A stretch of 17,493 bases of DNA from Archaeoglobus sp. GTDB taxonomy: Archaea > Halobacteriota > Archaeoglobi > Archaeoglobales > Archaeoglobaceae. Below the pieces are notes generated by a model. That model saw nothing but the letters and a program-made list of their open reading frames with translations, was not told where the DNA came from and made no database searches. Both the position numbers and the translations under genes were made by a program. Positions 1 through 7,195 of this stretch are shown piece after piece (within the stretch, counting starts at the first letter, position 1; each line of letters opens with the position of its first letter). The stretch spans positions 1 to 17,493 of the forward strand of contig QNXS01000020.1 of assembly GCA_003978865.1 (NCBI GenBank). Direction: 5' to 3'.

Positions 1-583
1 CAAGTAACCTAAAAAGAAAAAAGAAGTCTGCATTGTACGGTGCACCCTTCAGTTTTGACACAACTATTGTAGCGAGAGGTTCTCCAACAGGGGTTAAAGC
101 CGCACCAAGTCCAACAGCAAAACATGCAACAACCGTTATCTTAACTTTTCTGTCCCAGTCAACGGGCATTGCATTTACGATCTCTGATAGTATCACTGCC
201 GAAACTATTACAGAGACCACACTTGAAATTACACTGATAATTAATATCATCATAAAAACAAAATATCTCACACCAATTCTGTTCATAAGCTCTATAATAT
301 TTTTATATATAATTTCGTTATATTTATACATAATTATTCCCGCAACAAGAACAACTTGAAAAATACCAACCGGTGTACCACCTATACTCACTGGATCCAT
401 TACTGCATCTACAACTATTTTCTGGCTCCACGCTCCCGAGATTGATACTGCAAGAATTCCCATACATAAGAAAAAAATTTCCAAATTCTCTTCAATTTTT
501 TTTATTTTAAATGGTAAAATGAGTACTAAAAGAAAAATTGAAAATAGCCCGATCGATACAGATATTACCGGATTCTGATGCAT
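1..583 (-). CDS. DUF1646-like membrane transporter, N-terminal part (cut by window edge)
   Basis: The minus strand is open from an ATG at 583 to the window edge, giving the first 194 residues of a longer protein. It is very hydrophobic, with likely membrane segments near residues 6-25, 33-52, 70-88, 105-134 and 146-175. Residues 158-175 hold the motif GLGAALTPVGEPLATIVV, which resembles the conserved half-membrane loop of DUF1646 proteins and more distantly of NhaD/ArsB-type ion transporters. Some DUF1646 members are annotated as cation transporters, but the substrate is not established. An AT-rich box on the minus strand near 605-612 lies about 25 bases upstream of the ATG, suggesting a short or absent leader. 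The membrane nature is clear; the family call is from memory of the motif and is moderately sure. The C-terminal half is outside the window. Confidence 0.7.
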   Translation of the reverse strand, partial: MHQNPVISVSIGLFSIFLLVLILPFKIKKIEENLEIFFLCMGILAVSISGAWSQKIVVDAVMDPVSIGGTPVGIFQVVLVAGIIMYKYNEIIYKNIIELMNRIGVRYFVFMMILIISVISSVVSVIVSAVILSEIVNAMPVDWDRKVKITVVACFAVGLGAALTPVGEPLATIVVSKLKGAPYNADFFFLFRLL

Positions 584-674
584 GATTACCTACTGCAAAA
601 TATCCATTAAAAAATTTTTCTGATACCCTTAGCAAGGTAAAAATTTTTAAAAAAATATGCATAAACAATGAAAA

Positions 675-2393
675 TTAAACAGAACCCATACCCGGTTTCT
701 CATCAAAACTCTTAAGGATTTCATAGTACTTTCTCACAGGTTCCTCCCAGTTCATTTCACAGGCAAGGACAAAGGCAGTGGAGCACATCATCCGGTCTTT
801 GGACTTATCTCTCATGAATGCATCTATTATTACGTGCAATCCAAAAGCGTAATCTGTTATTACCTCTAAGTAGCTCTGGTTTATGTTATCAATTAATATA
901 ACTCCACCAAATATTCCCTTTTTTCTATGGAGTTCCTTTACAGCACCGCTAAATCCACAAGCCGAGCTTATAACAACCGGACATGCTTCTCTACAAGCCT
1001 CCAAGGCTGTGAGCAGGAAAGGTTCGTAGCGAGATGGAAATATGCTTGCAATACATCCCGCAGCAATTTCATCTATTGTCATACCAAGCCCGCCATCATC
1101 TATGCCAACCCACTGAGGATAGGGGAGAGCACAAACACTCCTCTTGCCTATTTTTGAAATGTCAATCTTTCTTTCATCCACCATCTTTTTAAGGGTTAAT
1201 TCATCACCAACAAGCAGTTCTTCAGGCAAATCAACAGGAAATCCATCAGGTAGTGATTCCGGATCTTTTTTTCCAAGAGCGGTTATTAAAAGGCAAATAA
1301 CTTTTACTTCATCTATTTCTCCATTGTTTATTCTGTTTGTAAGAATTCTGTCAAGTATAACGAGGGAATCAAGCAAATCCGGATACCCTTTGTTTTCAAG
1401 TTCAAGCCTCGAAATAGTGTAAATCGGGATTATGCTCTCCTCATCAATTTCGTATCCATAAACATCTTTCAATTTTCTGGCAAGAATTGACCTTATTTTT
1501 CCAAGACATCTGTCCTTAAAGTCCCAATCTATAGCTTCGCAGCATACATCTATACCATTTCTTATAACTATTCCATCGATACCATAAAACAGCCTTGCTT
1601 CAGCTCTCGTTTTATCGCTCACAAAAGTGGCAGTGTCTGCATACCTTGCAAGTTTTTCAAGTTCAACTAATCCTTCCTGCACTCCCGGCGGTAAACTTGG
1701 ATCGTTTTTCCGTATTCTCTCAAATACTCTTGCTCCAAGAACTCTTCCGGGCTTAGTGGCGTGGAATGTAACAACAGTTTTAACTGGAATTTTTAACTTT
1801 TCAAGCCTTGCTGCAGCATAGAATACTGGATACTCGTGGCAGTGCATTGCAACTTTACCGAAATCGTTTAAATTCTTGGCAAACTCTGAAACTGCATAAC
1901 TTAAATTTAAATAGTGTGTGTACTCTCTCCCGTAACTTTTTGATTCGTAAAGAAGTGAATTCAGCCCAACAAGCTTGTAAGCTTCGGCTTTAACAGCATC
2001 ACTCAATCTCATTTTTTGTCCATCGTATTCAATACTTTTTGTTAAATTATATTCAACATTAAAAAGAACATAGTTTACATAACATCTTTTTTCAATACCC
2101 CTGCATCTGTAAGTTACTTCTGCTTTACCCGTAACGTACGGTATGCCAACCTTCTTAGCGGCTTTCTCTATTTCTTCTCCAACTTTAAAGGGAAAGTGAT
2201 CACTTGTGACCCTGTTTTTTGGACTCCAGTCCTGACCAAGCTTCTCAAAAAAGGGACCAACAACAATAACTTCACCGTCAGCAATACCACACATGTGTCT
2301 TGCTTCTGCGTCAATTACATTCCATACCCCTCCAAGTTTATTGGCAGGTCCAGCCTCTTCTCCAGCAATAATTATGAACACATTTACCACCAA
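675..2393 (-). CDS. GT3-type glycogen synthase-like glycosyltransferase
   Basis: This 572-residue protein resembles the eukaryotic (GT3) type of glycogen synthase rather than the bacterial/plant GT5 GlgA type. It would add glucose from a sugar nucleotide to an alpha-glucan in the cytoplasm. The N-terminal motif NKLGGVWNVIDAEA (residues 19-32) matches the donor/acceptor loop of the family. HCHEYPVF (184-191) and FHAT (210-213) follow. SRLELENKG (328-336) matches the conserved GT3 segment beginning the second Rossmann domain. FPSRYEPFLLTALE (452-465) contains the E-x7-E pair (E457, E465) of retaining GT-B enzymes. The start is the TTG at 2393, chosen because a TATA-like box lies about 24 bases upstream; GTG at 2390 is a close alternative. 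A 51-base gap separates it from pycA upstream, so it probably has its own promoter. The donor (UDP- or ADP-glucose) cannot be read from sequence. Confidence 0.82.
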   Translation of the reverse strand: MVVNVFIIIAGEEAGPANKLGGVWNVIDAEARHMCGIADGEVIVVGPFFEKLGQDWSPKNRVTSDHFPFKVGEEIEKAAKKVGIPYVTGKAEVTYRCRGIEKRCYVNYVLFNVEYNLTKSIEYDGQKMRLSDAVKAEAYKLVGLNSLLYESKSYGREYTHYLNLSYAVSEFAKNLNDFGKVAMHCHEYPVFYAAARLEKLKIPVKTVVTFHATKPGRVLGARVFERIRKNDPSLPPGVQEGLVELEKLARYADTATFVSDKTRAEARLFYGIDGIVIRNGIDVCCEAIDWDFKDRCLGKIRSILARKLKDVYGYEIDEESIIPIYTISRLELENKGYPDLLDSLVILDRILTNRINNGEIDEVKVICLLITALGKKDPESLPDGFPVDLPEELLVGDELTLKKMVDERKIDISKIGKRSVCALPYPQWVGIDDGGLGMTIDEIAAGCIASIFPSRYEPFLLTALEACREACPVVISSACGFSGAVKELHRKKGIFGGVILIDNINQSYLEVITDYAFGLHVIIDAFMRDKSKDRMMCSTAFVLACEMNWEEPVRKYYEILKSFDEKPGMGSV

Positions 2394-2412
2394 TCAAATT
2401 TTTACTCGAAGG

Positions 2413-2421
2413 TATAAAAAT
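2413..2421 (-). promoter_or_regulatory. TATA-like box for the glycosyltransferase
   Basis: The minus strand reads ATTTTTATA here. Its centre is about 24 bases upstream of the TTG start at 2393, the distance expected between an archaeal TATA box and a leaderless start. Confidence 0.5.
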
Positions 2422-2444
2422 TAAGTTGTTAAGTGGGTGATGAG

Positions 2445-3923
2445 TTAACTGACCCCTCTTGCCTTTACGTAGCAAAGAGCTGCAAGAGTTGCAGCTATTA
2501 GCTCTTCATTTGTTAGTTCAGCAGTCCAAAACACTTCCGCCATTCTCTTCTTCAGGGAAGCGTAGTCTTCAGATATCATTTTTACTTTCTCTACGATGTT
2601 CCTTTCTTCAAGGAACTTTGTGTGTGTTTCACCCCTAATAAAAGCCTCATCGTTAGCTATTGCAACATGTAGAGGCAGGTTTGTGTCAACACCGTCAATT
2701 ATGTACCCGTGTAAGGCTCTTCTCAACCTGCAGACAGCTTCCTCTCTGTCGTTACCCCACACTATTAGTTTTGATATCATTGGATCATAGTATGGTGTTA
2801 TCTCGCATCCCATGAAAACACCACTGTCCACTCTAACACCGATTCCTCCCGGACTTCTGTAGTGCACTATTATTCCGGTTTTAGGCATAAACGTTACTGG
2901 ATCTTCAGCATAAATCCTGCACTCTATTGCATGACCTCTGAAGTGTATATCTTCCTGACTGTGTTCAAGTTCCTCTCCGTAAGCTATTTTTATCTGGTAT
3001 TTCACAAGATCTATACCAGTTATCATCTCAGTTACCGGATGTTCTACCTGAATTCTTGTATTCATTTCAAGGAAGTAAAAATTACCGTCATAGTACAAAA
3101 ATTCCATTGTTCCGGCATTTGTATATCCTATATGTTTAACACCTTTAACAACAATTTTTCCGATCTTCTCTCTTTCGTCCTCGCTAACAACTGGTGATGG
3201 TGCTTCTTCAACAACCTTCTGGTGTCTTCTCTGTATGCTGCAATCTCTTTCACCGAGATGTATGGCATTTCCGTGTTCATCCGCAAGAACCTGAAACTCT
3301 ATGTGCCTCGGTTTTGGCAGGTACTTTTCAATGTATACTGCCGGATCTTTGAAGTACTTTTCTCCAAGAGTTCTTGACCTGTTGTATGCTTTTTCTATCT
3401 CTTTCTCATTCCAAGCTATGGATATGCCTATGCCACCTCCACCACCGGATGCTTTGATTGCCACAGGATAGCCAATTTTTTCAGCCCACTCTCTGGCGTC
3501 ATCCAAAGTTCTGAGTTCGGGGCTTCCCGGCACAACGGGTACGCCGGCTTCACTCATAAGCTTTCTTGCATTTAGCTTTGAACCCATTGCCTTAATCACA
3601 TCCGGCTCTGGACCTATGAACTTGATTCCCTCCTCCTCACACACTTTGGCAAACTCAGCGTTTTCAGCCAAAAATCCATATCCCGGATGTATTGCTTCAG
3701 CCCCACACTTCTTTGCAACCTCGATTATTCTGTCAATGTTCAAGTAACTCTCCTTAGCTTCAGCCCCTCCAATGAGGTATGATTCATCTGCATAAACTCG
3801 ATGAAAAGAGCGTTTATCGGCTGTACTGTATATGGCAACTGCCTTTATATTAAGTTCTCTACAGGCTCTTATTACTCTTACCGCTATCTCACCTCTATTG
3901 GCAACGAGAATTTTGCTAAACAT
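2445..3923 (-). CDS. pycA: Pyruvate carboxylase subunit A (biotin carboxylase subunit)
   Basis: This 492-residue ATP-grasp enzyme carboxylates biotin on a partner subunit using ATP and bicarbonate. In archaea of this type it normally pairs with PycB to make oxaloacetate from pyruvate. Visible motifs run in order: the N-terminal biotin carboxylase fold (ILVANRGEIAVRVIRA, 5-20), the glycine-rich ATP loop KASGGGGGIGI (157-167), GERDCSIQRRHQKVVEEAP (224-242), MEF (273-275), and the catalytic stretch EMNTRIQVEHPVTE (286-299). Length and order fit the two-subunit enzyme, with no biotinyl or carboxyltransferase domain fused. The final 30-40 residues form the extra helical tail seen in archaeal PycA. 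PycB is not in this window. The same subunit could serve an acetyl/propionyl-CoA carboxylase; PycA is preferred because of the archaeal GIG form of the loop and the lineage. Confidence 0.88.
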   Translation of the reverse strand: MFSKILVANRGEIAVRVIRACRELNIKAVAIYSTADKRSFHRVYADESYLIGGAEAKESYLNIDRIIEVAKKCGAEAIHPGYGFLAENAEFAKVCEEEGIKFIGPEPDVIKAMGSKLNARKLMSEAGVPVVPGSPELRTLDDAREWAEKIGYPVAIKASGGGGGIGISIAWNEKEIEKAYNRSRTLGEKYFKDPAVYIEKYLPKPRHIEFQVLADEHGNAIHLGERDCSIQRRHQKVVEEAPSPVVSEDEREKIGKIVVKGVKHIGYTNAGTMEFLYYDGNFYFLEMNTRIQVEHPVTEMITGIDLVKYQIKIAYGEELEHSQEDIHFRGHAIECRIYAEDPVTFMPKTGIIVHYRSPGGIGVRVDSGVFMGCEITPYYDPMISKLIVWGNDREEAVCRLRRALHGYIIDGVDTNLPLHVAIANDEAFIRGETHTKFLEERNIVEKVKMISEDYASLKKRMAEVFWTAELTNEELIAATLAALCYVKARGVS

Positions 3924-3945
3924 CGCAAGTTTCGTAACAAACCAA

Positions 3946-3953
3946 CATAAATG
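3946..3953 (-). promoter_or_regulatory. TATA-like box for pycA
   Basis: The minus strand reads CATTTATG, centred about 27 bases upstream of the pycA ATG at 3923. This lies in the 60-base divergent gap between pycA and nob1 and fits a nearly leaderless transcript. A matching box for nob1 is less clear; TTTATTGATTA at 3965-3975 is rather close to the GTG at 3984. Confidence 0.45.
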
Positions 3954-3983
3954 TTTTTCTACCTTTATTGATTAGTTTGGTCT

Positions 3984-4448
3984 GTGGTTGTTTACGTTAT
4001 AGACTCTCCGGCAATATTTCTCAGGAAGATTCATGGTAAAGCTGTTACCGTGCCAGAAGTAGCTGATGAGGTGATAGATGAAGAATCAAGACTTTACTTC
4101 TCACTGCGGAATGTGAGAGTTGAAGAGGCTGTAGAACCCTACATCTCAAGAGTAATAGATACCGCAAAGAAGACTGGCGATATACACAAGCTTTCAGTTA
4201 CAGATATAAAAGTTCTTGCAAAGGCACTGGAGCTTAGCGATTCAGTTATAGTCACCGATGATTACTCAATACAGAATGTTGCAAGAGTTTTGGGTATAGG
4301 GGTGGAGGCTGTAACACAGCCGGGAATATCCAAAGCATTTAAATGGGTTAAAATATGTAGGGGATGTGGAAGAAGAGTTGATGGAGATGTCTGTCCTGTT
4401 TGCGGTAGTGAAGTCATTTTAAGGAGGGTTAAACGTGAGAAAACTTGA
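3984..4448 (+). CDS. nob1: rRNA maturation endonuclease Nob1 (PIN domain plus zinc ribbon)
   Basis: The 154-residue product matches archaeal Nob1, the PIN-domain endoribonuclease that cuts the 3' end of precursor 16S rRNA during small-subunit assembly. The PIN domain starts at VIDSPAIF with the first acidic residue at D7. It continues with the central SVTDIKVLAKAL (71-82, D74) and VTDDYSIQNVA (90-100, D92/D93), the usual acidic metal site. A C-terminal zinc ribbon is formed by C125, C128, C137 and C140 (CRGCGR and CPVC). The start is the GTG at 3984; it gives the standard N-terminus immediately before the beta strand with D7. Its last 14 bases overlap the next gene, so the two are likely co-transcribed and translationally coupled. 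Length is typical of the archaeal family (about 150-165). Confidence 0.88.
   Translation: MVVYVIDSPAIFLRKIHGKAVTVPEVADEVIDEESRLYFSLRNVRVEEAVEPYISRVIDTAKKTGDIHKLSVTDIKVLAKALELSDSVIVTDDYSIQNVARVLGIGVEAVTQPGISKAFKWVKICRGCGRRVDGDVCPVCGSEVILRRVKREKT
4421..4427 (+). promoter_or_regulatory. Strong Shine-Dalgarno that sets the gfcR start
   Basis: AAGGAGG lies 7 bases upstream of the GTG at 4435, inside the end of nob1. It supports the GTG start and coupled translation of the overlapping pair. Confidence 0.75.
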
Positions 4449-5022
4449 AGATCTTGTACAAAGAGCGAAGAAGCTGAAGGAGAAGGGGCTTACAACAGGA
4501 GAAATAGCGGATGAACTGAACATTTCGAGAGAGACAGCTCTCTGGTTACTAACACAGGGAGATATAGCTCCAGCGGACATATATGTTTCTTGGAGAAATG
4601 TGGCTAAGAGTGGAGAGAGAATAGCACATATAGCATCAATAATGGCAGACATGATAGAAGAGATTTCTGAACCGGAAGTTGTTATAGGGGTTGCCACAAG
4701 TGGTGTTCCTCTTGCAACATTTGTTGCTGAAGAGCTTGACTGTTCTCTGGCTATATTTTATCCAAAGAAATTAAAATGGGAAAGTGAAGAAGAAAAAAGG
4801 CTTGAAGGAATTATAAGTGAAAACTTTGCAAGAATTGATGGAAGAAAGTGTGTTGTTGTTGACGACGTAATATCAACCGGGAGAACAATAGAAGATGTTG
4901 CAACCTACGCCAAGAAAAGGGATGCAGAAGTAGAATGTGCCTGTGTTATAGTTGACAAGCAAGGTAGAGACAGAATAGCTGGAATACCCGTTATGAGCGT
5001 CTTCAGAATAATAAGACTTTAA
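4435..5022 (+). CDS. gfcR: GfcR/OrfE-like regulator: HTH fused to phosphoribosyltransferase fold
   Basis: The 195-residue protein has an N-terminal helix-turn-helix (about 18-40, GLTTGEIADELNISRETALW) joined to a type I phosphoribosyltransferase domain. The PRPP-binding motif VVVDDVISTGRT is at 140-151, and ATSGVPLA (87-94) forms the pyrophosphate loop. Proteins of this architecture were long annotated as orotate phosphoribosyltransferase-like. The haloarchaeal member GfcR is a transcriptional activator of glucose/fructose catabolism genes. In this lineage the target genes are unknown, so a regulator that senses PRPP or a nucleotide is an inference from the fold. It starts at GTG 4435, overlaps nob1 by 14 bases, and lies 12 bases before the glycosyltransferase gene. 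A biosynthetic enzyme (PyrE) is less likely because of the N-terminal HTH. Confidence 0.82.
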   Translation: MRKLEDLVQRAKKLKEKGLTTGEIADELNISRETALWLLTQGDIAPADIYVSWRNVAKSGERIAHIASIMADMIEEISEPEVVIGVATSGVPLATFVAEELDCSLAIFYPKKLKWESEEEKRLEGIISENFARIDGRKCVVVDDVISTGRTIEDVATYAKKRDAEVECACVIVDKQGRDRIAGIPVMSVFRIIRL

Positions 5023-5034
5023 GCTGATTACGGG

Positions 5035-6012
5035 GTGAATATACTGTCGAATACACAAGTACCTAAAAATGACGTGTGCATACTGATTCCAACGCTGAAT
5101 GAAGAGCTGACGATCGGAGAGGTAGTTGAGGGATTCATGAAGCAGGGGTATCACAATATCTTGGTAATAGATGGAAACAGCACTGACAGAACAAGAGAAA
5201 TAGCCGAGAGAATGGGAGCTAAGGTAGTTATTCAAACGAGTAAAGGAAAAGGGGGCGCCATAAAAGAGGCTTTTGCAATGATAAATTCTCCAGTAGTTGT
5301 GATAGTTGATGGAGATGGTACTTACTTGCCTGAAGAAGTAAATATTCTTCTCGAACCGATTAAGAGAGGTTATGCCGACCATGTAATTGGAAACAGATTT
5401 GCAAATTTTGAGAAAGGTGCATTCACAAAACTCAACTTGATAGGTAACAAAATAATAAATTTTATATTTAGAATTGCTTACGGGACTGAACTGCACGATA
5501 TACTTTCTGGCTATAGAGCTTTGACAAAAGAGCTTTACAAAACAGTCAGTCTTGAAAAGTCCGGTTTTGAGGTGGAAACAGAACTTACGGTAGAAACCAT
5601 AGCTAAGGGTTTTCGTATAGTTGAAGTTCCGATAACCTACAGAAGGAGAAGTGGAAAGACAAAATTAAACCCTGTAAAAGATGGATTGAAGATAGGAATG
5701 GCTATTTATGACATGTTAAAGAAGTATAGTCCGGGAAGATACTTTTACTTTATAGGTCTTGTGATGATGATTACTGGTTTTTGTATAGGAATATATGTTG
5801 TAAAAGATTGGTTCAGGCATGTAACTCACTACTTGTTAGCAATTCTAACCGCCTTACTCATAATTCTTGGATTACAGATTATAGTATTTGGTACAATTAC
5901 AGATTTGCTTTATAGAGGAAATGTAGAACTGAGAAAAGAAGTTAGAAAGATGAGTAAAGAGATTGAGGAACTCAAATGCACTCTTGAAGATAATAATTCT
6001 AAAAGGAGCTGA
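5035..6012 (+). CDS. aglJ: AglJ-like dolichyl-phosphate glycosyltransferase (GT2)
   Basis: This 325-residue GT2 enzyme has a cytoplasmic catalytic domain followed by two membrane helices (about 237-257 and 265-289) and a charged, probably coiled-coil tail (298-318). Catalytic-domain marks are ILIPTLNEELTIGEV (16-30), VIDGNSTDRT (44-53), VDGDGTY (91-97, the metal/nucleotide-sugar DxD-type motif) and HDILSGYRA (154-162). The order, the DGDGTY form and the two C-terminal helices match the AglJ family, which in Haloferax adds the first sugar of the N-linked glycan to dolichyl phosphate. A dolichyl-phosphate mannose/glucose synthase is the main alternative. The start is GTG 5035; the local ribosome-binding site is weak, and GTG 5074 is possible but would shorten the first beta strand. 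It is 12 bases after gfcR and 6 before mqnE, suggesting one operon. Confidence 0.72.
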   Translation: MNILSNTQVPKNDVCILIPTLNEELTIGEVVEGFMKQGYHNILVIDGNSTDRTREIAERMGAKVVIQTSKGKGGAIKEAFAMINSPVVVIVDGDGTYLPEEVNILLEPIKRGYADHVIGNRFANFEKGAFTKLNLIGNKIINFIFRIAYGTELHDILSGYRALTKELYKTVSLEKSGFEVETELTVETIAKGFRIVEVPITYRRRSGKTKLNPVKDGLKIGMAIYDMLKKYSPGRYFYFIGLVMMITGFCIGIYVVKDWFRHVTHYLLAILTALLIILGLQIIVFGTITDLLYRGNVELRKEVRKMSKEIEELKCTLEDNNSKRS

Positions 6013-6018
6013 GTTTAA

Positions 6019-7059
6019 ATGCTGGAAATACCGGAAAACTGGAGTGTAAAGGAAATTGAGGAGCTATTTCATGCAAATTTACATGATCTTGGAATACTTG
6101 CGAACTCTTTTAACAGCGATACTGTAACGTTTGTTGTAAACAGACATATAAACTACACCGATGTATGCATTTCCAAATGTCCCCTGTGTGCATTTCACAA
6201 AAACAGGGAAGAAGGTTACCTTATGAGCGTAGAGGAGGTATTGAAAAAAGCTGAGGAAGCAGTCAGACTCGGAGCTACAGAACTACACATAGTCGGAGGG
6301 CACAATCCGGATGTAAGTATAGAATACTTTGAGGACATGTTCAGGGCAATAAAAAGCAAGTTTCCTGATGTAATAATAAAGGCTTTGACAGCAACAGAAA
6401 TCCACTTTCTAAGCAAGATTGAAAAGACGAGTGTTGCGGAAGTTTTGGACAGGCTTAAGAGTGCTGGCTTACAGGCAATGCCGGGCGGAGGAGCTGAAAT
6501 ACTTGACGACAGTATAAGAGCGAAGATATGCCCAAACAAAGCCAATTCTGAGGAATGGCTGAATGTTATGAGATGTGCACACAAGCTTGGAATAAAGAGT
6601 AATGCAACAATGCTATTCGGTCATATTGAGAATTACAGGCACAGGGCAAAGCATCTGTATAGGCTCTGGAAACTGCAAGAAGAAACAGAAGGTTTCCTCG
6701 CTTTTATACCGTTGGTTTTTCATCCAGAAAACACCATGCTGAAAAAGATGGGGCTTGTTGAAAGGAGGACAGATCCAGTTGACATTCTAAGGACAGTGGC
6801 AGTTTCAAGGATAGTTCTTAGTAATTTCAAAAGTGTAAGGGCGTACTGGGTCATGCTCGGAGAGAGACTTGCAAGTGTTGCTCTGTGTTACGGAGCTAAC
6901 GATGTTGATGGAACGTTAATTGAAGAAAAAGTAACTCATGCTGCAGGAGCTAAAACCCCAGTATATCTTCCTGTAGAAAAATTAATGTGGATAATAAAAG
7001 GAGCTGGAAAGAGAGCGGCTGAAAGAGATACTTTCTACAATATCTTGAGGGTCTTTTGA
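6019..7059 (+). CDS. mqnE: Aminofutalosine synthase MqnE (radical SAM, menaquinone pathway)
   Basis: The 346-residue radical SAM enzyme carries the CxxxCxxC cluster motif at C50, C54, C57 (TDVCISKCPLCAF). MqnE joins 3-[(1-carboxyvinyl)oxy]benzoate to the SAM adenosyl radical, making aminofutalosine in the alternative (futalosine) menaquinone pathway. Diagnostic stretches include VVNRHINYTDVC (39-50), the glycine-rich PGGGAE (155-160), KICPNKA (169-175), SNATMLFGHIE in the middle, and AFIPLVFHPENT later. These separate it from MqnC and from the F420 enzyme CofH, the closest relatives. The start is ATG 6019, preceded by AAAAGGAG at 6001-6008, with a 6-base gap after the glycosyltransferase. No other futalosine-pathway gene is in the window, but a long-chain polyprenyl synthase follows. 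A small hairpin overlaps its stop codon. Confidence 0.84.
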   Translation: MLEIPENWSVKEIEELFHANLHDLGILANSFNSDTVTFVVNRHINYTDVCISKCPLCAFHKNREEGYLMSVEEVLKKAEEAVRLGATELHIVGGHNPDVSIEYFEDMFRAIKSKFPDVIIKALTATEIHFLSKIEKTSVAEVLDRLKSAGLQAMPGGGAEILDDSIRAKICPNKANSEEWLNVMRCAHKLGIKSNATMLFGHIENYRHRAKHLYRLWKLQEETEGFLAFIPLVFHPENTMLKKMGLVERRTDPVDILRTVAVSRIVLSNFKSVRAYWVMLGERLASVALCYGANDVDGTLIEEKVTHAAGAKTPVYLPVEKLMWIIKGAGKRAAERDTFYNILRVF

Positions 7060-7078
7060 GAGCTTAGTAACTCTCAAA
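7055..7078 (+). terminator. Hairpin over the mqnE stop codon followed by a T-run
   Basis: TTTGAGAG (7055-7062) and CTCTCAAA (7071-7078) pair perfectly over 8 bases with an 8-base loop; the TGA stop (7057-7059) lies in the stem. A TTTTT run follows at 7091-7095. It could end the nob1-gfcR-aglJ-mqnE transcript. Archaeal termination usually relies on T-tracts rather than hairpins, so the role is uncertain. Confidence 0.35.
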
Positions 7079-7112
7079 GAACAGCACAAAATTTTTATTA
7101 GAGTATGATGAG

Positions 7113-7142
7113 CTGCTTGGAAAACTGCTTGAAGTTTGCTTA
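7113..7142 (+). repeat. Imperfect 12-base tandem repeat (about 2.5 copies)
   Basis: CTGCTTGGAAAA (7113-7124) is followed directly by CTGCTTGAAGTT (7125-7136) and then by TGCTTA (7137-7142). It lies in the spacer upstream of the polyprenyl synthase. No function is evident; it may be a regulator site or chance. Confidence 0.4.
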
Positions 7143-7180
7143 GCATCGGGTGTAATTTAGTAAACTGTTTAAACAACACA

Positions 7181-7187
7181 GGAGAGG
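7181..7187 (+). promoter_or_regulatory. Shine-Dalgarno of the polyprenyl synthase
   Basis: GGAGAGG sits 8 bases before the ATG at 7196 and fixes that start. A TATA-like GTTTAAAC at 7167-7174 is also about 25 bases upstream of the ATG, but such a promoter would leave no room for this ribosome site. The gene is therefore more likely read from further upstream. Confidence 0.55.
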
Positions 7188-7195
7188 TAGTGTAA

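Noticed and set aside
33..359. Plus-strand open frame of 108 codons near the left edge
   Set aside because: It is antisense to the DUF1646-like membrane gene on the minus strand, whose frame is open to the window edge and carries recognisable transporter motifs.
2429..2442. Possible C/D box RNA (GTGATGA followed by CTGA)
   Set aside because: Only 5 bases separate the two boxes, too few for a guide, and no second box pair follows.
4873..5496. Minus-strand open frame of 207 codons
   Set aside because: It is antisense across the end of gfcR and the start of the glycosyltransferase, both well supported; the translation is rich in Tyr, Ser and Cys with no domain pattern.
7106..7150. Possible C/D box RNA starting ATGATGA in the mqnE-polyprenyl synthase spacer
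   Set aside because: The C box is good, but the expected CTGA boxes are missing (CTGC and CTTAG only), so a guide RNA is not supported.
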